The translations under genes were made by a program, and so were the position numbers. From NCBI GenBank assembly GCA_016458225.1, contig JAEMGR010000034.1:1-64000 (forward strand): 64,000 bases of DNA, read 5' to 3'. Positions 17,795-26,776 of this stretch are shown in pieces (within the stretch, counting starts at the first letter, position 1; each line of letters opens with the position of its first letter). Origin of the DNA: Myxococcaceae bacterium JPH2. GTDB lineage: Bacteria > Myxococcota > Myxococcia > Myxococcales > Myxococcaceae. The notes below the pieces were generated by a model. It ran no database searches and was not told where the DNA came from. It saw only the letters and a list, made by a program, of their open reading frames with translations.

Positions 17795-17907
17795 GTAGCA
17801 CCTCGCCGCCAGACTGGAACCCTCGACTGAGGGTGAAACCCACGAGGTCTCATCCCGCTGGATGAACACGCCTCGTGCGTTTTCGAGACGCGGCCCGCGG
17901 ACGGGCC

Positions 17908-17913
17908 TATGCT
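17908..17913 (+). promoter_or_regulatory. -10-like TATGCT, probable leaderless start
   Basis: TATGCT lies 8 nt before the GTG at 17922, and no ribosome binding site is visible between them. This spacing would put the 5' end of the transcript at the start codon. Confidence 0.4.
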
Positions 17914-17921
17914 CCGCCAAC

Positions 17922-19019
17922 GTGAATCGACTGGACGCCTCGTTCACCTTCCGGCAGACGCGCCACCCCGCGCTCGACGGCGCGAGGGGACTGGCCGTGC
18001 TCGCCATGGTGATGGGGCACGCGCTGGACGCCCTGCTCTCCCCCGCGGTTCGCGACACGCCCTGGGTGCAGCGCTATTGGGAGCTGCGCGGCATCACCGC
18101 CCCGCTCTTCCTCGTGGTGAGCGGCTGGGCCGTGGTGATGGCGCTGGGCACCAAGCCCGGAGCCGCCCGCGAGTCCTTCGGCCGCCGCTTCCGCCGCGCC
18201 CTGCTGCTCTTGTTCCTCGGCTACTTCCTGCACTGGCCCGGTTGGGGCGTGGTGCGAGACATGGGCTGGACCCCGGCCATGCTCACGCAGGTGTTCATGT
18301 TCGATGCCCTCCAGTGCATCGGCACGTCCCTGCTCCTGGGCGCCGTGCTGCTGGTGCTGACGCCCAACCGCTGGGCGCGCCTGGGCGTCCTGTTGGCGCT
18401 CGCGGTGGGCATCCCCCTGGTGAGCACGACGATGTGGGGCCTGGGCGAGCACCTGCCCGCGCCCGTGCAACAGTTCATCGGCAACGGAGAGGGCAGCCGC
18501 TTCCCCTTCTTCCCCTGGGCGGGCTTCTTCTTCGCGGGCGCCGTCACCGCGCATGTCCTCGGGCTGCTGCGGCCGGGGTGGCCGCAGGGGCTGGCGCTGC
18601 TCGCCTTGGGCGGCGCGCTGGTGTGGCTCACGCGCTTCTCGCCCGGCGAGTGGACGGCCACCAGCGCGACCATGGTGCAGTTCCGCGTCGGCCAGGGCTT
18701 GCTGGTGCTCGGCGGCGTGAATCTGGTGCCCCAGCGCTTGAGCGCGCTGCTCGCGCCCCTCGGCCGGCTGTCGCTGTGGATCTACGTGCTGCACTTGCCG
18801 GTGGTGTACGGCTGGGCCGGCATCGCCGGGCTCTCGGGCCGAGTGGGGCCCACGCTCGGGGTCCCCGCGGCGCTCGGCGTGGGGACCGCGCTGCTGCTCG
18901 TCTGCTATCTGCTCGCGCGGTTCCTGAGCTGGGGACGCCGACAGGCGCTGCCCTGGCGTTCCGGCTCCACCACGCTGGGTGCCAACCTGAGTTCGGGGCG
19001 CGCCAGCCAGCGCATCTGA
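17922..19019 (+). CDS. Heparan-alpha-glucosaminide N-acetyltransferase-like membrane protein (DUF1624)
   Basis: 365 residues with about nine to ten transmembrane helices. The N-terminal HPALDGARGLAVLAMVMGHALD and GITAPLFLVVSGWAVVMAL match the DUF1624/HGSNAT acyltransferase family, in which the histidine after the first helix and an Asp-Arg pair are conserved. Bacterial members probably move acyl groups across the inner membrane onto a sugar; the substrate here is unknown. Start: GTG at 17922, with a TATGCT box 8 nt upstream. An in-frame ATG at 17862 is the alternative and would add 20 residues. Confidence 0.8.
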   Translation: MNRLDASFTFRQTRHPALDGARGLAVLAMVMGHALDALLSPAVRDTPWVQRYWELRGITAPLFLVVSGWAVVMALGTKPGAARESFGRRFRRALLLLFLGYFLHWPGWGVVRDMGWTPAMLTQVFMFDALQCIGTSLLLGAVLLVLTPNRWARLGVLLALAVGIPLVSTTMWGLGEHLPAPVQQFIGNGEGSRFPFFPWAGFFFAGAVTAHVLGLLRPGWPQGLALLALGGALVWLTRFSPGEWTATSATMVQFRVGQGLLVLGGVNLVPQRLSALLAPLGRLSLWIYVLHLPVVYGWAGIAGLSGRVGPTLGVPAALGVGTALLLVCYLLARFLSWGRRQALPWRSGSTTLGANLSSGRASQRI

Positions 19020-19034
19020 GGCGCGCGGCGGCCC

Positions 19035-20219
19035 TCAGCCGTCCGTGCCCGTACGCGGCAGCTTCGCGGGCGGCGACGTCGCGTTGCCCCGGTCCACCAG
19101 CTCGCGCACCACGGACTCCAGGGCGCGGATGCGGCGGCCAGCCCGGCCTCGCGCCCAGGGAGCCACGTCGGGCGAGCCGAGCATCTCCACCGCCTGCTCC
19201 ACGCCCCCCGCCTTCCCCTTGAGCGCGCGCGCCGTGGCGAGCCGGACGTTGCGCGATGCCTTGCGCGACAGCCCACTGCTCCAGAGCAGGTCCAGCGCGA
19301 ACGTGGTCCACACCGTCAGCGCGTCATCCGGGCGGAGGAAGGCCTCGAACCGGGCGAGCGCCTGGGCCCGCGATTCGCCCGCGCGGAGCACGTCCTCGGA
19401 CAGCTCCACGTGCAGCGGCGTGCTGTACGCCAGGGGCTGCTCGGGCGCGATGATGGCCTCGAAGGACTCGCCCGTGGACAGGCGCCGAGCCACCAGGTGC
19501 ACCAGCTCGGGCGGGATGTTCGCCTCGGCCGGGTGCGCGTTGGCCTCCGCGTAGAAGAGGACCAGCCGCTCCGCATCGTCCGCGAGCGAGCGCAGCTCCG
19601 CGGGCGGGCGCCACGCGCCGCGGTAGATGCGGCGTCGGTTGGGAGACGTGCGGCTCGACTGCCGGTCGAGCTGCGTGTCCACCATGAACTCGAACGCCTT
19701 CAGCATGCGGTCGAAGCGCTCCGGGTCTCCCTCCAGCTGCCCCAGCAGCTCCACCACCGCCTCGATGGTGGAGACGCAGTGGTCGGCCGGCTCGGCGCGG
19801 ATGCGGTAGTTGCTCGGGCGGCGCGGCACGAAGCCGATGCGCGGCAGTCCCGCCAGCAGCGGGTTGCGCATCACAACCTTCTTCGCCTGGGGCCAGGTGC
19901 CGTCCACGACGATGACGGTCTCCAAGTCGGCGGCGCGGGCCTCGTCCACGGTGATGGCGTTCTCGCCCGGGAAGAGCACCGCCACGCGCTCACGCCGCGC
20001 GGCCAGCTCCTCCAAGCGCGCGTGTCCGGTGAAGTCCACGCCCTGGTACAGCTCCGAGTTGGGCAGCGACAGGTGCGCCATGCGCGCGGTGCCGATGGCC
20101 ACCCGCCGCTCTCGCGGATGCTGCAGGAACACCACGCGGGTGCGCGTCTCCAACTGGGGCAGGTGCGCGCAGTAGCACGCGCTCTCGGGGCGGAAGCAAC
20201 GCAGACAGAGGGAACGCAC
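19035..20219 (-). CDS. DTW domain protein (tRNA uridine aminocarboxypropyltransferase family) with C-terminal extension
   Basis: 394 residues. The N-terminus has the zinc-type cysteines CLRCFRPESACYC. The catalytic DTW region reads VVDGTWPQAKK, with PSNYRIR downstream. TapT/TDTW enzymes put the acp group on uridine of tRNA using S-adenosylmethionine. Bacterial members are usually 200-250 residues; here about 170 extra residues follow from about residue 220, predicted mainly helical and of unknown role. The GTG start has a TAAAGC hexamer 6 nt upstream and no clear ribosome binding site. Divergent from rsmE. Confidence 0.82.
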   Translation of the reverse strand: MRSLCLRCFRPESACYCAHLPQLETRTRVVFLQHPRERRVAIGTARMAHLSLPNSELYQGVDFTGHARLEELAARRERVAVLFPGENAITVDEARAADLETVIVVDGTWPQAKKVVMRNPLLAGLPRIGFVPRRPSNYRIRAEPADHCVSTIEAVVELLGQLEGDPERFDRMLKAFEFMVDTQLDRQSSRTSPNRRRIYRGAWRPPAELRSLADDAERLVLFYAEANAHPAEANIPPELVHLVARRLSTGESFEAIIAPEQPLAYSTPLHVELSEDVLRAGESRAQALARFEAFLRPDDALTVWTTFALDLLWSSGLSRKASRNVRLATARALKGKAGGVEQAVEMLGSPDVAPWARGRAGRRIRALESVVRELVDRGNATSPPAKLPRTGTDG

Positions 20220-20357
20220 GCTGCGGCTTTATGGCACGCCGCCGGGAGGGGCAAGCCCGAGCGACCGTCCGCGCCCCCAGGAGGCGAGGAAACGACGCCC
20301 CCGCTCCCCCGCCCGTCCTCCGGTCGATGTCCCTCCCCCGTGAGGCCCCGGACGGGC

Positions 20358-20363
20358 TAGACA
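20358..20363 (+). promoter_or_regulatory. -10-like TAGACA upstream of rsmE
   Basis: TAGACA lies 11 nt before the GTG start at 20375; the intervening sequence is C-rich with no ribosome binding site. Consistent with a leaderless rsmE transcript. Confidence 0.4.
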
Positions 20364-20374
20364 CGCCCCCCAGC

Positions 20375-21121
20375 GTGAACCTGCTCCTGCTGCTCGACGA
20401 GGACTTCCTGCCGGACGGCACCGCCCGGCTCACGGGCCGCCGCGCCCAGCATGCCCGCGAGGTGCTCCGCGCCGAGCCCGGTGAAGTGCTCCGCGTGGGC
20501 CACCTGGGCGGCCTCACCGGCACGGGCGAGGTGCTGGAGAACAGCCCCGGCACCCTCCACCTGCGCGTGTCCCTCACCGAGCCGCCCCCGCCCCGCGCGG
20601 GCGTGGACCTGCTGCTCGCCATCCCCCGCCCCAAGGCCCTCAAGAAGGTGCTGCCCGCGGTGGCCTCGCTCGGCGTGGACCGGGTGGTGCTCGTCAACGC
20701 GGCCCGCGTGGAGAAGAGCTACTTCGACTCGAAGGTGCTGGACGGAGACTTCGTCCGGGAGCTGCTCCTCCAAGGGCTGGAGCAGGCCCGTGACACGCGG
20801 CTCCCCGAGGTGCTCGTGCGCGAGCGCTTCCGCCCCTTCGTCGAGGACGAGCTGGACACCGTCTTCGGCCCCAAGGCCCTGCGCCTGCTTCCCCACCCTC
20901 CGGCGCAGCAGCCCTTGCGAGCCCTGGGCGCGGACACCGCCGAGCGCGTGGTGCTCGCCATCGGTCCGGACGGCGGCTGGGTGCCGTTCGAGGCGCAACT
21001 GTTGGAATCCCACGGGTTCCACCCCTTCTCGCTGGGGCCGCGCATCCTCCGCGTGGAGACCGCCGTGCCCGTACTGCTCGGACAAGTGGCGCTTCTGCGA
21101 GAAGACATCCCGAGGACGTGA
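20375..21121 (+). CDS. rsmE: 16S rRNA (uracil-1498-N3)-methyltransferase
   Basis: 248 residues, the usual RsmE length. An N-terminal PUA-like domain (HAREVLRAEPGEVLRVG) is followed by a SPOUT methyltransferase domain: KALKKVLPAVASLGVDRVVL, the IGPDGGW cofactor-knot motif and LGPRILRVETAVPVLLGQ at the C-terminus. It methylates U1498 of 16S rRNA in the 30S subunit. The GTG start fits the family N-terminus; the frame stays open upstream to 20231 and an ATG exists at 20327, but the extra sequence is low complexity. Confidence 0.9.
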   Translation: MNLLLLLDEDFLPDGTARLTGRRAQHAREVLRAEPGEVLRVGHLGGLTGTGEVLENSPGTLHLRVSLTEPPPPRAGVDLLLAIPRPKALKKVLPAVASLGVDRVVLVNAARVEKSYFDSKVLDGDFVRELLLQGLEQARDTRLPEVLVRERFRPFVEDELDTVFGPKALRLLPHPPAQQPLRALGADTAERVVLAIGPDGGWVPFEAQLLESHGFHPFSLGPRILRVETAVPVLLGQVALLREDIPRT

Positions 21122-21173
21122 CGGCGCGAGCGGACTTGAAGGCGCGCGGGCGCCTGATGAAGAGTGGCGCGCC

Positions 21174-22730
21174 ATGGCCACTCACCCGTCCCAAGCCGCC
21201 GCCACGTCCGAGGCCGAGCCGCAGAAGCCGGCCACCTCCGCCCCCCAGCCCATCACGTCCGAGCCGCAGGCGAAGCCCGCCAGCCACGACACGGTGCCTC
21301 CGCCCGCGCTGCTCGACTTCATGATGAAGCACTGGAAGCCGCAGGCGCGAAAGCTCCCCCCCAAGCTCAAGCACGCCGAGGCCTTCCGCGCCCGCCGTCA
21401 GGCGCTGTCCAAGCTCTTCCCCGGCGAGACGCTCGTCATCCCCACTGGACACGAGAAGGTCCGCGCCAACGACACGTACTACCGCTTCCGGCCGGGCAGC
21501 GACTTCTACTACCTCACCGGCAACACCGAGCCCGACTGCGTGCTGGTGCTCCAGGCCAAGGCCGGCGGTGGCCACACGGACATCCTCTTCGTGGAGCCCA
21601 ACCCGGGCCGCTCCGACTCCACGTTCTTCACCGACCGCGTGAAGGGCGAGCTGTGGGTCGGGCCGCGCCTGGGCGTCAAGGAGAGCCAGGCCCGCTTCGC
21701 CATCGAGCACGCGCGCGGCCTCGACGAGCTGCCCGCCTTCCTCACCGGCCTGAAGGACGCACCCACCCGCGTGCTGCGCGGCTTCTCGCCCAAGGTGGAT
21801 GGCGCGCTCACCGCGGTGGCGGACAAGGACAAGGGGCTCGCCCAGGCCCTCTCCGAGCTGCGGCTGCTCAAGGACGCGCAGGAGCTGCGCGAGCTCCAAA
21901 TCTCCATCGACGCCACCCAGCGCGGCTTCGAGGACGTCATCCGCGACCTGAAGGTGGCGAAGACGGAGCGCCACGTGGAGGGCATCTTCAACCTCCGCGC
22001 CCGCGTGGAGGGCAACGACGTGGGCTACGGCACCATCGCCGCCAGCGGCTCGCACGCGTGCGTGCTGCACTGGACGCGCAATGACGGCCCCCTGAAGCCC
22101 GGCGAGCTGCTGCTCCTGGACGCGGGCGTGGAGGGCCACACGCTCTACACGGCGGACATCACCCGCACGCTGCCCATCAACGGGAAGTTCTCCAAGGAGC
22201 AGCGCGACATCTACGAGCTGGTGCTCGACGCGCAGCTCCAGGCCATCGAGGCCGTGAAGCCCGGCAACGACTTCATGGAGCCCAACCGCGTGGCCATGCG
22301 CGTGCTGGCCGAGGGACTCCACCGCCTGGGCATCCTCCGCACCCCGCCGGACGAGGCGCTCAAGGACGAGAACCAGTTCTACAAGCGCTACTCGCTGCAC
22401 AACGTCAGCCACATGCTGGGCCTGGACGTGCATGACTGCGCGCAGGCGCGGCTGGAGGCCTACAAGTACGGCAAGCTGAAGGCCGGCATGGTCCTCACCG
22501 TGGAGCCCGGCCTGTACTTCCAGGCCGATGACCTCACGGTGCCCGCCCGCTACCGCGGCATCGGCGTGCGCATCGAGGACGACGTCGTCGTCACCGCGCG
22601 CGGCTGCAAGGTCCTGTCGGGCGGCATCCCGCGCGAGGTGAAGGACGTGGAGGCGTGGATGAAGTCCGTGTGGAAGGGCGCGAAGCCCCCGAAGAAGCAG
22701 GCGGTGAAGAAGGCGGCGAAGAAGCGCTGA
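21174..22730 (+). CDS. pepP: Xaa-Pro aminopeptidase (aminopeptidase P, M24B)
   Basis: 518 residues. After an Ala/Pro/Gln-rich N-terminal stretch of about 45 residues comes the creatinase N-terminal domain (FRPGSDFYYLTGNTEPDC) and the pita-bread catalytic domain. Its metal ligands are visible: LDAGVEGHTLYTADITRT (two Asp), SHMLGLDVHD (His), VEPGLYF (Glu) and GVRIEDDVVV (Glu). It removes N-terminal residues preceding proline. The lysine-rich C-terminal tail (KKQAVKKAAKKR) is unusual for the family. Starts about 50 nt after rsmE, so possibly in the same transcript. Confidence 0.92.
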   Translation: MATHPSQAAATSEAEPQKPATSAPQPITSEPQAKPASHDTVPPPALLDFMMKHWKPQARKLPPKLKHAEAFRARRQALSKLFPGETLVIPTGHEKVRANDTYYRFRPGSDFYYLTGNTEPDCVLVLQAKAGGGHTDILFVEPNPGRSDSTFFTDRVKGELWVGPRLGVKESQARFAIEHARGLDELPAFLTGLKDAPTRVLRGFSPKVDGALTAVADKDKGLAQALSELRLLKDAQELRELQISIDATQRGFEDVIRDLKVAKTERHVEGIFNLRARVEGNDVGYGTIAASGSHACVLHWTRNDGPLKPGELLLLDAGVEGHTLYTADITRTLPINGKFSKEQRDIYELVLDAQLQAIEAVKPGNDFMEPNRVAMRVLAEGLHRLGILRTPPDEALKDENQFYKRYSLHNVSHMLGLDVHDCAQARLEAYKYGKLKAGMVLTVEPGLYFQADDLTVPARYRGIGVRIEDDVVVTARGCKVLSGGIPREVKDVEAWMKSVWKGAKPPKKQAVKKAAKKR

Positions 22731-22743
22731 GCCGCCGCCGCGC

Positions 22744-24153
22744 CTACGGCCCGGTCTCGCTGGCTTGGGGGACCGGGGCGTCACCGGAAGGCACGGGCGC
22801 GGGCACGGTGTCCGCGGGCTTCACGGCCTGCGGATACGCCTTCTGCCACGCCTCCAGCGACATGGGCTCGATGCGGTTGAGCACGGACATCTCCTGCGCG
22901 TAGACGCGCGGCTCCGTGCGGGCATCGGCCTCGACGGTGAAGGACAGGCGGTTGATCTCGTGCCCGTCCTCCGTCTCCACCACCACGCGCCAGTCACCCG
23001 GCTTGAGCGGCGCGCCCGGACGCGCCATCGAGCGATAGCCGCCCTCCGAGCCATTGGCCTTCACGCTCGCGAGCCACCCGCTGCCCAGCGACGTCCAGCC
23101 CTTCTCGGGATGGTCGAAGAACCAGCGCACCCGCACCTTGTACGCCGCGAAGTTGCTGGGGGCGAAGATGCGGAAGAAGTACTGCGGCTGCTCACCCGCC
23201 CGCGCGAGGAAGTGCTGGTTGCCATGGTGCCAGAACTGCCAGAAGGGCCGCTCCTCGTAGGAGAGCTGGTAGACGCCCGGGCTCACCTTCTTCACCTCGT
23301 GGTAGAGCCCGCTGTACTGCACCGCCAGCGGCACGGGGGGAATGAGGCCCAGCAGGTAGCACCCGAGCAGCGCCACCTGCGTACCGAACCCCGGCACCGC
23401 CACATTGCGCACCAGGAAGTGCATGTCCGGGCGCCACCGGCGGATGACGCGCAAGAGGCCGTAGATGCTCCCGCAGCCCAGCAGCACCGCGAGCGTGAAG
23501 ACCCACCAGCCCATGCGGCCGAGCAGCACCGGCACCAGGTAGGCGAAGTACAGCGTCACGCACAGGCTGAAGAGCACCACGCGGATGATGGGGCCCAGTT
23601 GTCGGAAGCGCGGCAGCTCGTTGGCCACCAGCAGCCCGAACATCGCCACCAGGAAGAAGAACGGCGTGAAGCCCGAGGTGCTCTTGAAGAGGAACAGCGT
23701 GAACGAGCTGAGCAGGCTGCCGAAGAAGAAGTGCAGCCCGTCCTCGCGGAAGCGCCACACGCGCGCGAGCAGCTTCGGCGGCTCGGTGCCCTCGGGGAAG
23801 CGCTGCTCCAACAGCAGCAGCCCCGCGAGGACGCACAGATAGACGAACGACTGCGCCAGGCTGAAGCCGTCGTCGATGGGGCTGAGCGTGAGGATGTCGT
23901 AGAGGAAGCCCGCGAAGAAGAAGAGGGCCATCTCCTCCTTCTCGTAGCGGGACCGGAAGGCCTGCACGCGGTCGATGAGCGTGGGCGTCTTCGCGGTGGC
24001 CACCAGGTCGTCGGGATCCACCGCCACGGCGGGGCTCGGCGGCGCGTGGCCCGCGTTCGACTCGGCGGAGGGCGCTCCGGCCGGGTGGGCCGGCGCCTCG
24101 GGTGTCTCGTCCTGCTGCGTCTGTCGTGGCTTGGGCGGCGTCGCGTTCAACAC
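22744..24153 (-). CDS. Membrane protein with C-terminal DUF2914 domain
   Basis: 469 residues. A soluble N-terminus of about 75 residues is followed by seven to eight transmembrane helices (about 85-285) and a C-terminal DUF2914 beta domain (about 370-440: VRVRWFFDHPEKGW, LKPGDWRVVVETEDG). Role unknown; DUF2914 is often attached to membrane or glycan-associated proteins. I prefer the GTG at 24153 because GAGGGG sits 6 nt upstream. A TTG at 24171 in the same frame would add six residues. Convergent with aminopeptidase P (13-nt gap). Confidence 0.8.
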   Translation of the reverse strand: MLNATPPKPRQTQQDETPEAPAHPAGAPSAESNAGHAPPSPAVAVDPDDLVATAKTPTLIDRVQAFRSRYEKEEMALFFFAGFLYDILTLSPIDDGFSLAQSFVYLCVLAGLLLLEQRFPEGTEPPKLLARVWRFREDGLHFFFGSLLSSFTLFLFKSTSGFTPFFFLVAMFGLLVANELPRFRQLGPIIRVVLFSLCVTLYFAYLVPVLLGRMGWWVFTLAVLLGCGSIYGLLRVIRRWRPDMHFLVRNVAVPGFGTQVALLGCYLLGLIPPVPLAVQYSGLYHEVKKVSPGVYQLSYEERPFWQFWHHGNQHFLARAGEQPQYFFRIFAPSNFAAYKVRVRWFFDHPEKGWTSLGSGWLASVKANGSEGGYRSMARPGAPLKPGDWRVVVETEDGHEINRLSFTVEADARTEPRVYAQEMSVLNRIEPMSLEAWQKAYPQAVKPADTVPAPVPSGDAPVPQASETGP

Positions 24154-24217
24154 GGCATTCCCCTCGGGCAACGCCGCCCACTCTATGCGCAGGACCGGGG
24201 TGAGGTCTCGACCCGGC

Positions 24218-24538
24218 TCAGGCGGGCGACTTGCCGGCCACCAGGTCGGCCAGCTCGCCGCGCTCGGCCAGCTCCATCAGGATGTCCGAGCCCCCCACGA
24301 ACTTCCCGTTGATGAAGATCTGCGGAATCGTGGGCCAGTTCGTGTACTCCTTGATGCCGTTGCGCACCTCGGGGTCCGAGAGCACGTCCACGGTGTGCAC
24401 CGCGCCGAACGGCCGGAGCAGCTCCAGCGCGCGCGCGGAGAAACCGCACTGCGGGAACAGGGCGTTGCCCTTCATGTACAGGACGATGGCGTGGCCCTTC
24501 GTCTCGGCGTCGAAGCGGGCCTTGAGCTGGTCGTTCAT
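24218..24538 (-). CDS. grxD: Monothiol glutaredoxin (CGFS type)
   Basis: 106 residues. The signature CGFS active site is in PQCGFSARALELL, and WPTIPQIFINGKFVGGSDI carries the cis-proline and glutathione-binding residues. CGFS glutaredoxins hold a bridging [2Fe-2S] cluster with glutathione and deliver it to targets, often as a heterodimer with BolA. A bolA gene lies immediately upstream (18-nt gap) and is co-transcribed. AAGGAG about 9 nt before the ATG supports the start. Confidence 0.94.
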   Translation of the reverse strand: MNDQLKARFDAETKGHAIVLYMKGNALFPQCGFSARALELLRPFGAVHTVDVLSDPEVRNGIKEYTNWPTIPQIFINGKFVGGSDILMELAERGELADLVAGKSPA

Positions 24539-24556
24539 GGGTCGTTCTCCTTCTGG

Positions 24557-24814
24557 CTAGCGAGGCCCGAGCTTCTTCCACTGCTCGGGCGAATAGGTCT
24601 TCAGGGCGAGCGCGTGCAGCTCCCCGGTCTTCAGCCACGCCTGGAGCGGCGCGTACACGAGCTGGTGCTGCTCGATCATCGACCGGCCCGCGAACGCCGG
24701 GCTCACGATGCGCGCCTCGAAGTGGTCTCCCGTCCCGGTGGTGTCTCGCAACTCCACCTCGGAACCGGGCAGCGCCTCCAGCAGGGTCTGGCGAAGCATT
24801 TCGGCATCCAACAT
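24557..24814 (-). CDS. bolA: BolA family protein
   Basis: 85 residues with the class II KH-like BolA fold: DHFEARIVSPAFAGRSMIEQHQLVY contains the conserved histidine that shares the iron-sulfur cluster with the glutaredoxin. It lies between yqgE and grxD, and its ATG shares one base with the yqgE stop (TGATG), implying translational coupling. The pair probably forms a BolA-Grx4 complex for iron-sulfur trafficking or iron sensing. Confidence 0.9.
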   Translation of the reverse strand: MLDAEMLRQTLLEALPGSEVELRDTTGTGDHFEARIVSPAFAGRSMIEQHQLVYAPLQAWLKTGELHALALKTYSPEQWKKLGPR

Positions 24815-25359
24815 CAGTTCATCCCCTTTCCCATCACCAGCATGGCGGGGTCCACCCCCATGCCTCGCAGCGTGGCGTCCCACAACTTGTCGGGCTCCTG
24901 CCCCAGCACCGCATCCGCCGTGGCCTCCGCGAACAGCCACGAGCCCGCGGCAATCTCGCCCTCCAACTGCTTGGGGCCCCAGCCCGCATACCCCAGGCAG
25001 AAGCGCAGGCGCGGCGTGGGGTTCTGCAACAGCGGCCCCAGCGCGTCCAGCGTGACGCTCAGGTAAAGGCCTGGGAGCACGGGAAGCTTCTCGACCTGCT
25101 CCGCGTCGTCGTGCAGGACGAAGCCGCGCTGGGGCTCCACGGGCCCTCCCACGAACACCGCCTCGGGCATGCGCGCCGAGGAGATGTCCATGGACTGCCC
25201 GCGCGCCAGCTCGCCCAACGTCAGCGCGGCGCCGCGGTTCACGACGAGCCCCATGGAGCCTGTCGCACCGTGCTCAATCATCAGGATGACCGACCGCTGG
25301 AAGTTCGGATCCCCGAGCTGGGGCATGGCCAGCAGGAAACCGGGAGCAAGGTTCTTCAC
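24814..25359 (-). CDS. YqgE/AlgH family protein (UPF0301)
   Basis: 181 residues from a GTG start. LAPGFLLAMPQLGDPNF and SVILMIEHGATGSMGLVVNR are diagnostic of the YqgE/AlgH family, as are VFVGGPVEPQRGFVLH and FCLGYAGWGPKQLEGEI. AlgH is linked to regulation of alginate in Pseudomonas but the biochemical role is unclear. First gene of the yqgE-bolA-grxD run; its stop overlaps the bolA start. Confidence 0.92.
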   Translation of the reverse strand: MKNLAPGFLLAMPQLGDPNFQRSVILMIEHGATGSMGLVVNRGAALTLGELARGQSMDISSARMPEAVFVGGPVEPQRGFVLHDDAEQVEKLPVLPGLYLSVTLDALGPLLQNPTPRLRFCLGYAGWGPKQLEGEIAAGSWLFAEATADAVLGQEPDKLWDATLRGMGVDPAMLVMGKGMN

Positions 25360-25404
25360 ACCCGGAGCATCGGGCGTTCACGCGGACCACGCAACCGGAA
25401 CCCG

Positions 25405-25863
25405 TCAGTGCCAGCTCGTGTGGCGGGACTGGAGCGCCTTCGCGAGTTGCTCGGGGCTGAGCGGCTTGCCGATGAAGAGGTCTGCGCCGAGTCCCTTGCA
25501 CTTGCGCGCCATGGTCGCGTCGCTCATCGCGCTCACGCCAATGAGCACCGCTTGCGGGAAGCGCTCGCGCAGCCGGGACATGAGCGTGGTGCCGCTGCGC
25601 CCCGGCAGGAACACGTCGATGACGGCCGCGTCCATGCGCTTGTTGCGCACGGCGAACTCGGCCTCCTCGGCGCTACCCACTGGCAGGGGCTCGTAGCCCC
25701 AACCCGCCAGCATCTCCACGAGGATCTCCCGGTGGCTCGGGTCATCCTCCACCACGAGCACCGCCCCGCGGACGGGCTCCAGCTTGAGCTCGTCCTCGCG
25801 CTGGAGTCGCTCGCGCGCGTCCTGGCCGGTGAGGGAGAGCGTGTCTTCGGTCGGAAGGGACAT
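25405..25863 (-). CDS. Single-domain response regulator
   Basis: 152 residues. A 32-residue charged N-terminal extension precedes a complete receiver domain: acidic pair VVEDD, phospho-acceptor in AAVIDVFLPGRSG, the switch residue in GVSAMSD and the lysine in FIGKPLS. There is no output domain, so it acts by protein contact, as in CheY- or Frz/Dif-type and phosphorelay systems. No histidine kinase is nearby. It lies between the peptide transporter and yqgE with gaps of 91 and 45 nt. Confidence 0.9.
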   Translation of the reverse strand: MSLPTEDTLSLTGQDARERLQREDELKLEPVRGAVLVVEDDPSHREILVEMLAGWGYEPLPVGSAEEAEFAVRNKRMDAAVIDVFLPGRSGTTLMSRLRERFPQAVLIGVSAMSDATMARKCKGLGADLFIGKPLSPEQLAKALQSRHTSWH

Positions 25864-25954
25864 GGAGGCACCGGTGGAAAGGGGTTCGTGAGAGAGGAAC
25901 CCACCCCTCGCGCGAGTGAATTCCTTCGAACCCGCGCGCCGAACCCGCTCGCCC

Positions 25955-26776
25955 TCAACGTCCGTGGGTCGTCCGGCCGCTTCCTCGCGTCAACGCCTGG
26001 GAGGCCAGCGAGGCGCCGAGCACCAGCAGCACCAACAGCCCCCAGGCCGGCAGCACCACCCGCGACCCGCCCTCGTAGACGAGCGCCGCGTAGGACGTGC
26101 CCAGGTAGCGACCGAGCGACATGGGCTCCATGCGCGCGATGCCGAAGAAGCTGACAGTGGACTCGGTGAGGATGGCGGTGGGCAGGCGGCTGAGGAACAC
26201 CGCCAGCACGAAGGGGCGCAGCGCCGGCCACAGGTGCACGCGCAACACATGCGCCCGGCCGCCCCCCAGCGCCCGAGCCGCCGCCACGTACTCCTGGGAC
26301 TCCAGCGTCAGCAGGCGGTCCCGGAACATCCGCGCCGGCCCCGCCCAGCCCACCAGCGCCAGCGACGTCACCATGAGGCCAAACGGGCCGAGCCCCGCCC
26401 CCTGCCCCGCGTCCACCAGCGACTGGCCCGCGAGCTGGAGCACCATGACGACCAGCACATCCGGCAGCGCGAAGACAGCGTCCACGCCCCGCAGCACGGC
26501 CTGCTCCAGCTTGCCGCCAACCAGCCGAGCCACCGCCGCCACGCCCAGCCCCAACAGCGTGGACAGCGCGCCCGCCGTCAGCCCCACGGCCAGGGACACC
26601 CACAGCCCGCCGAACGCCAGCTCGCACACCGTGCGGTCCGGCCGCTGCAGATCCATGCCGAGCGGACACGTGCCCGCCAGCGCCTCGGGGAACAGCCGCC
26701 CCGCCGCGAGGCTCAGTCCTCCGAGCCCCAGCAGCAACGCCAGCCCCACCCAGGCCCGCAAGGGAGCACGACTCAC
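25955..26776 (-). CDS. ABC transporter permease, OppC/DppC type
   Basis: 273 residues with about six transmembrane helices. The EAA loop for ATPase contact reads YVAAARALGGGRAHVLRVHLWP. The GTG start overlaps the stop of the upstream permease by four bases (GTGA), implying coupled translation. The N-terminal helix plus a cysteine-containing periplasmic stretch (LAGTCPLGMDLQ) is normal for OppC proteins. It pairs with the next permease; no ATP-binding subunit is encoded in the cluster. Confidence 0.85.
   Translation of the reverse strand: MSRAPLRAWVGLALLLGLGGLSLAAGRLFPEALAGTCPLGMDLQRPDRTVCELAFGGLWVSLAVGLTAGALSTLLGLGVAAVARLVGGKLEQAVLRGVDAVFALPDVLVVMVLQLAGQSLVDAGQGAGLGPFGLMVTSLALVGWAGPARMFRDRLLTLESQEYVAAARALGGGRAHVLRVHLWPALRPFVLAVFLSRLPTAILTESTVSFFGIARMEPMSLGRYLGTSYAALVYEGGSRVVLPAWGLLVLLVLGASLASQALTRGSGRTTHGR

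Noticed and set aside
20694-22784. Long antisense frame (696 codons) over rsmE and the aminopeptidase P gene
   Set aside because: Overlaps two well-identified enzymes; its translation is low-complexity and lacks any domain.
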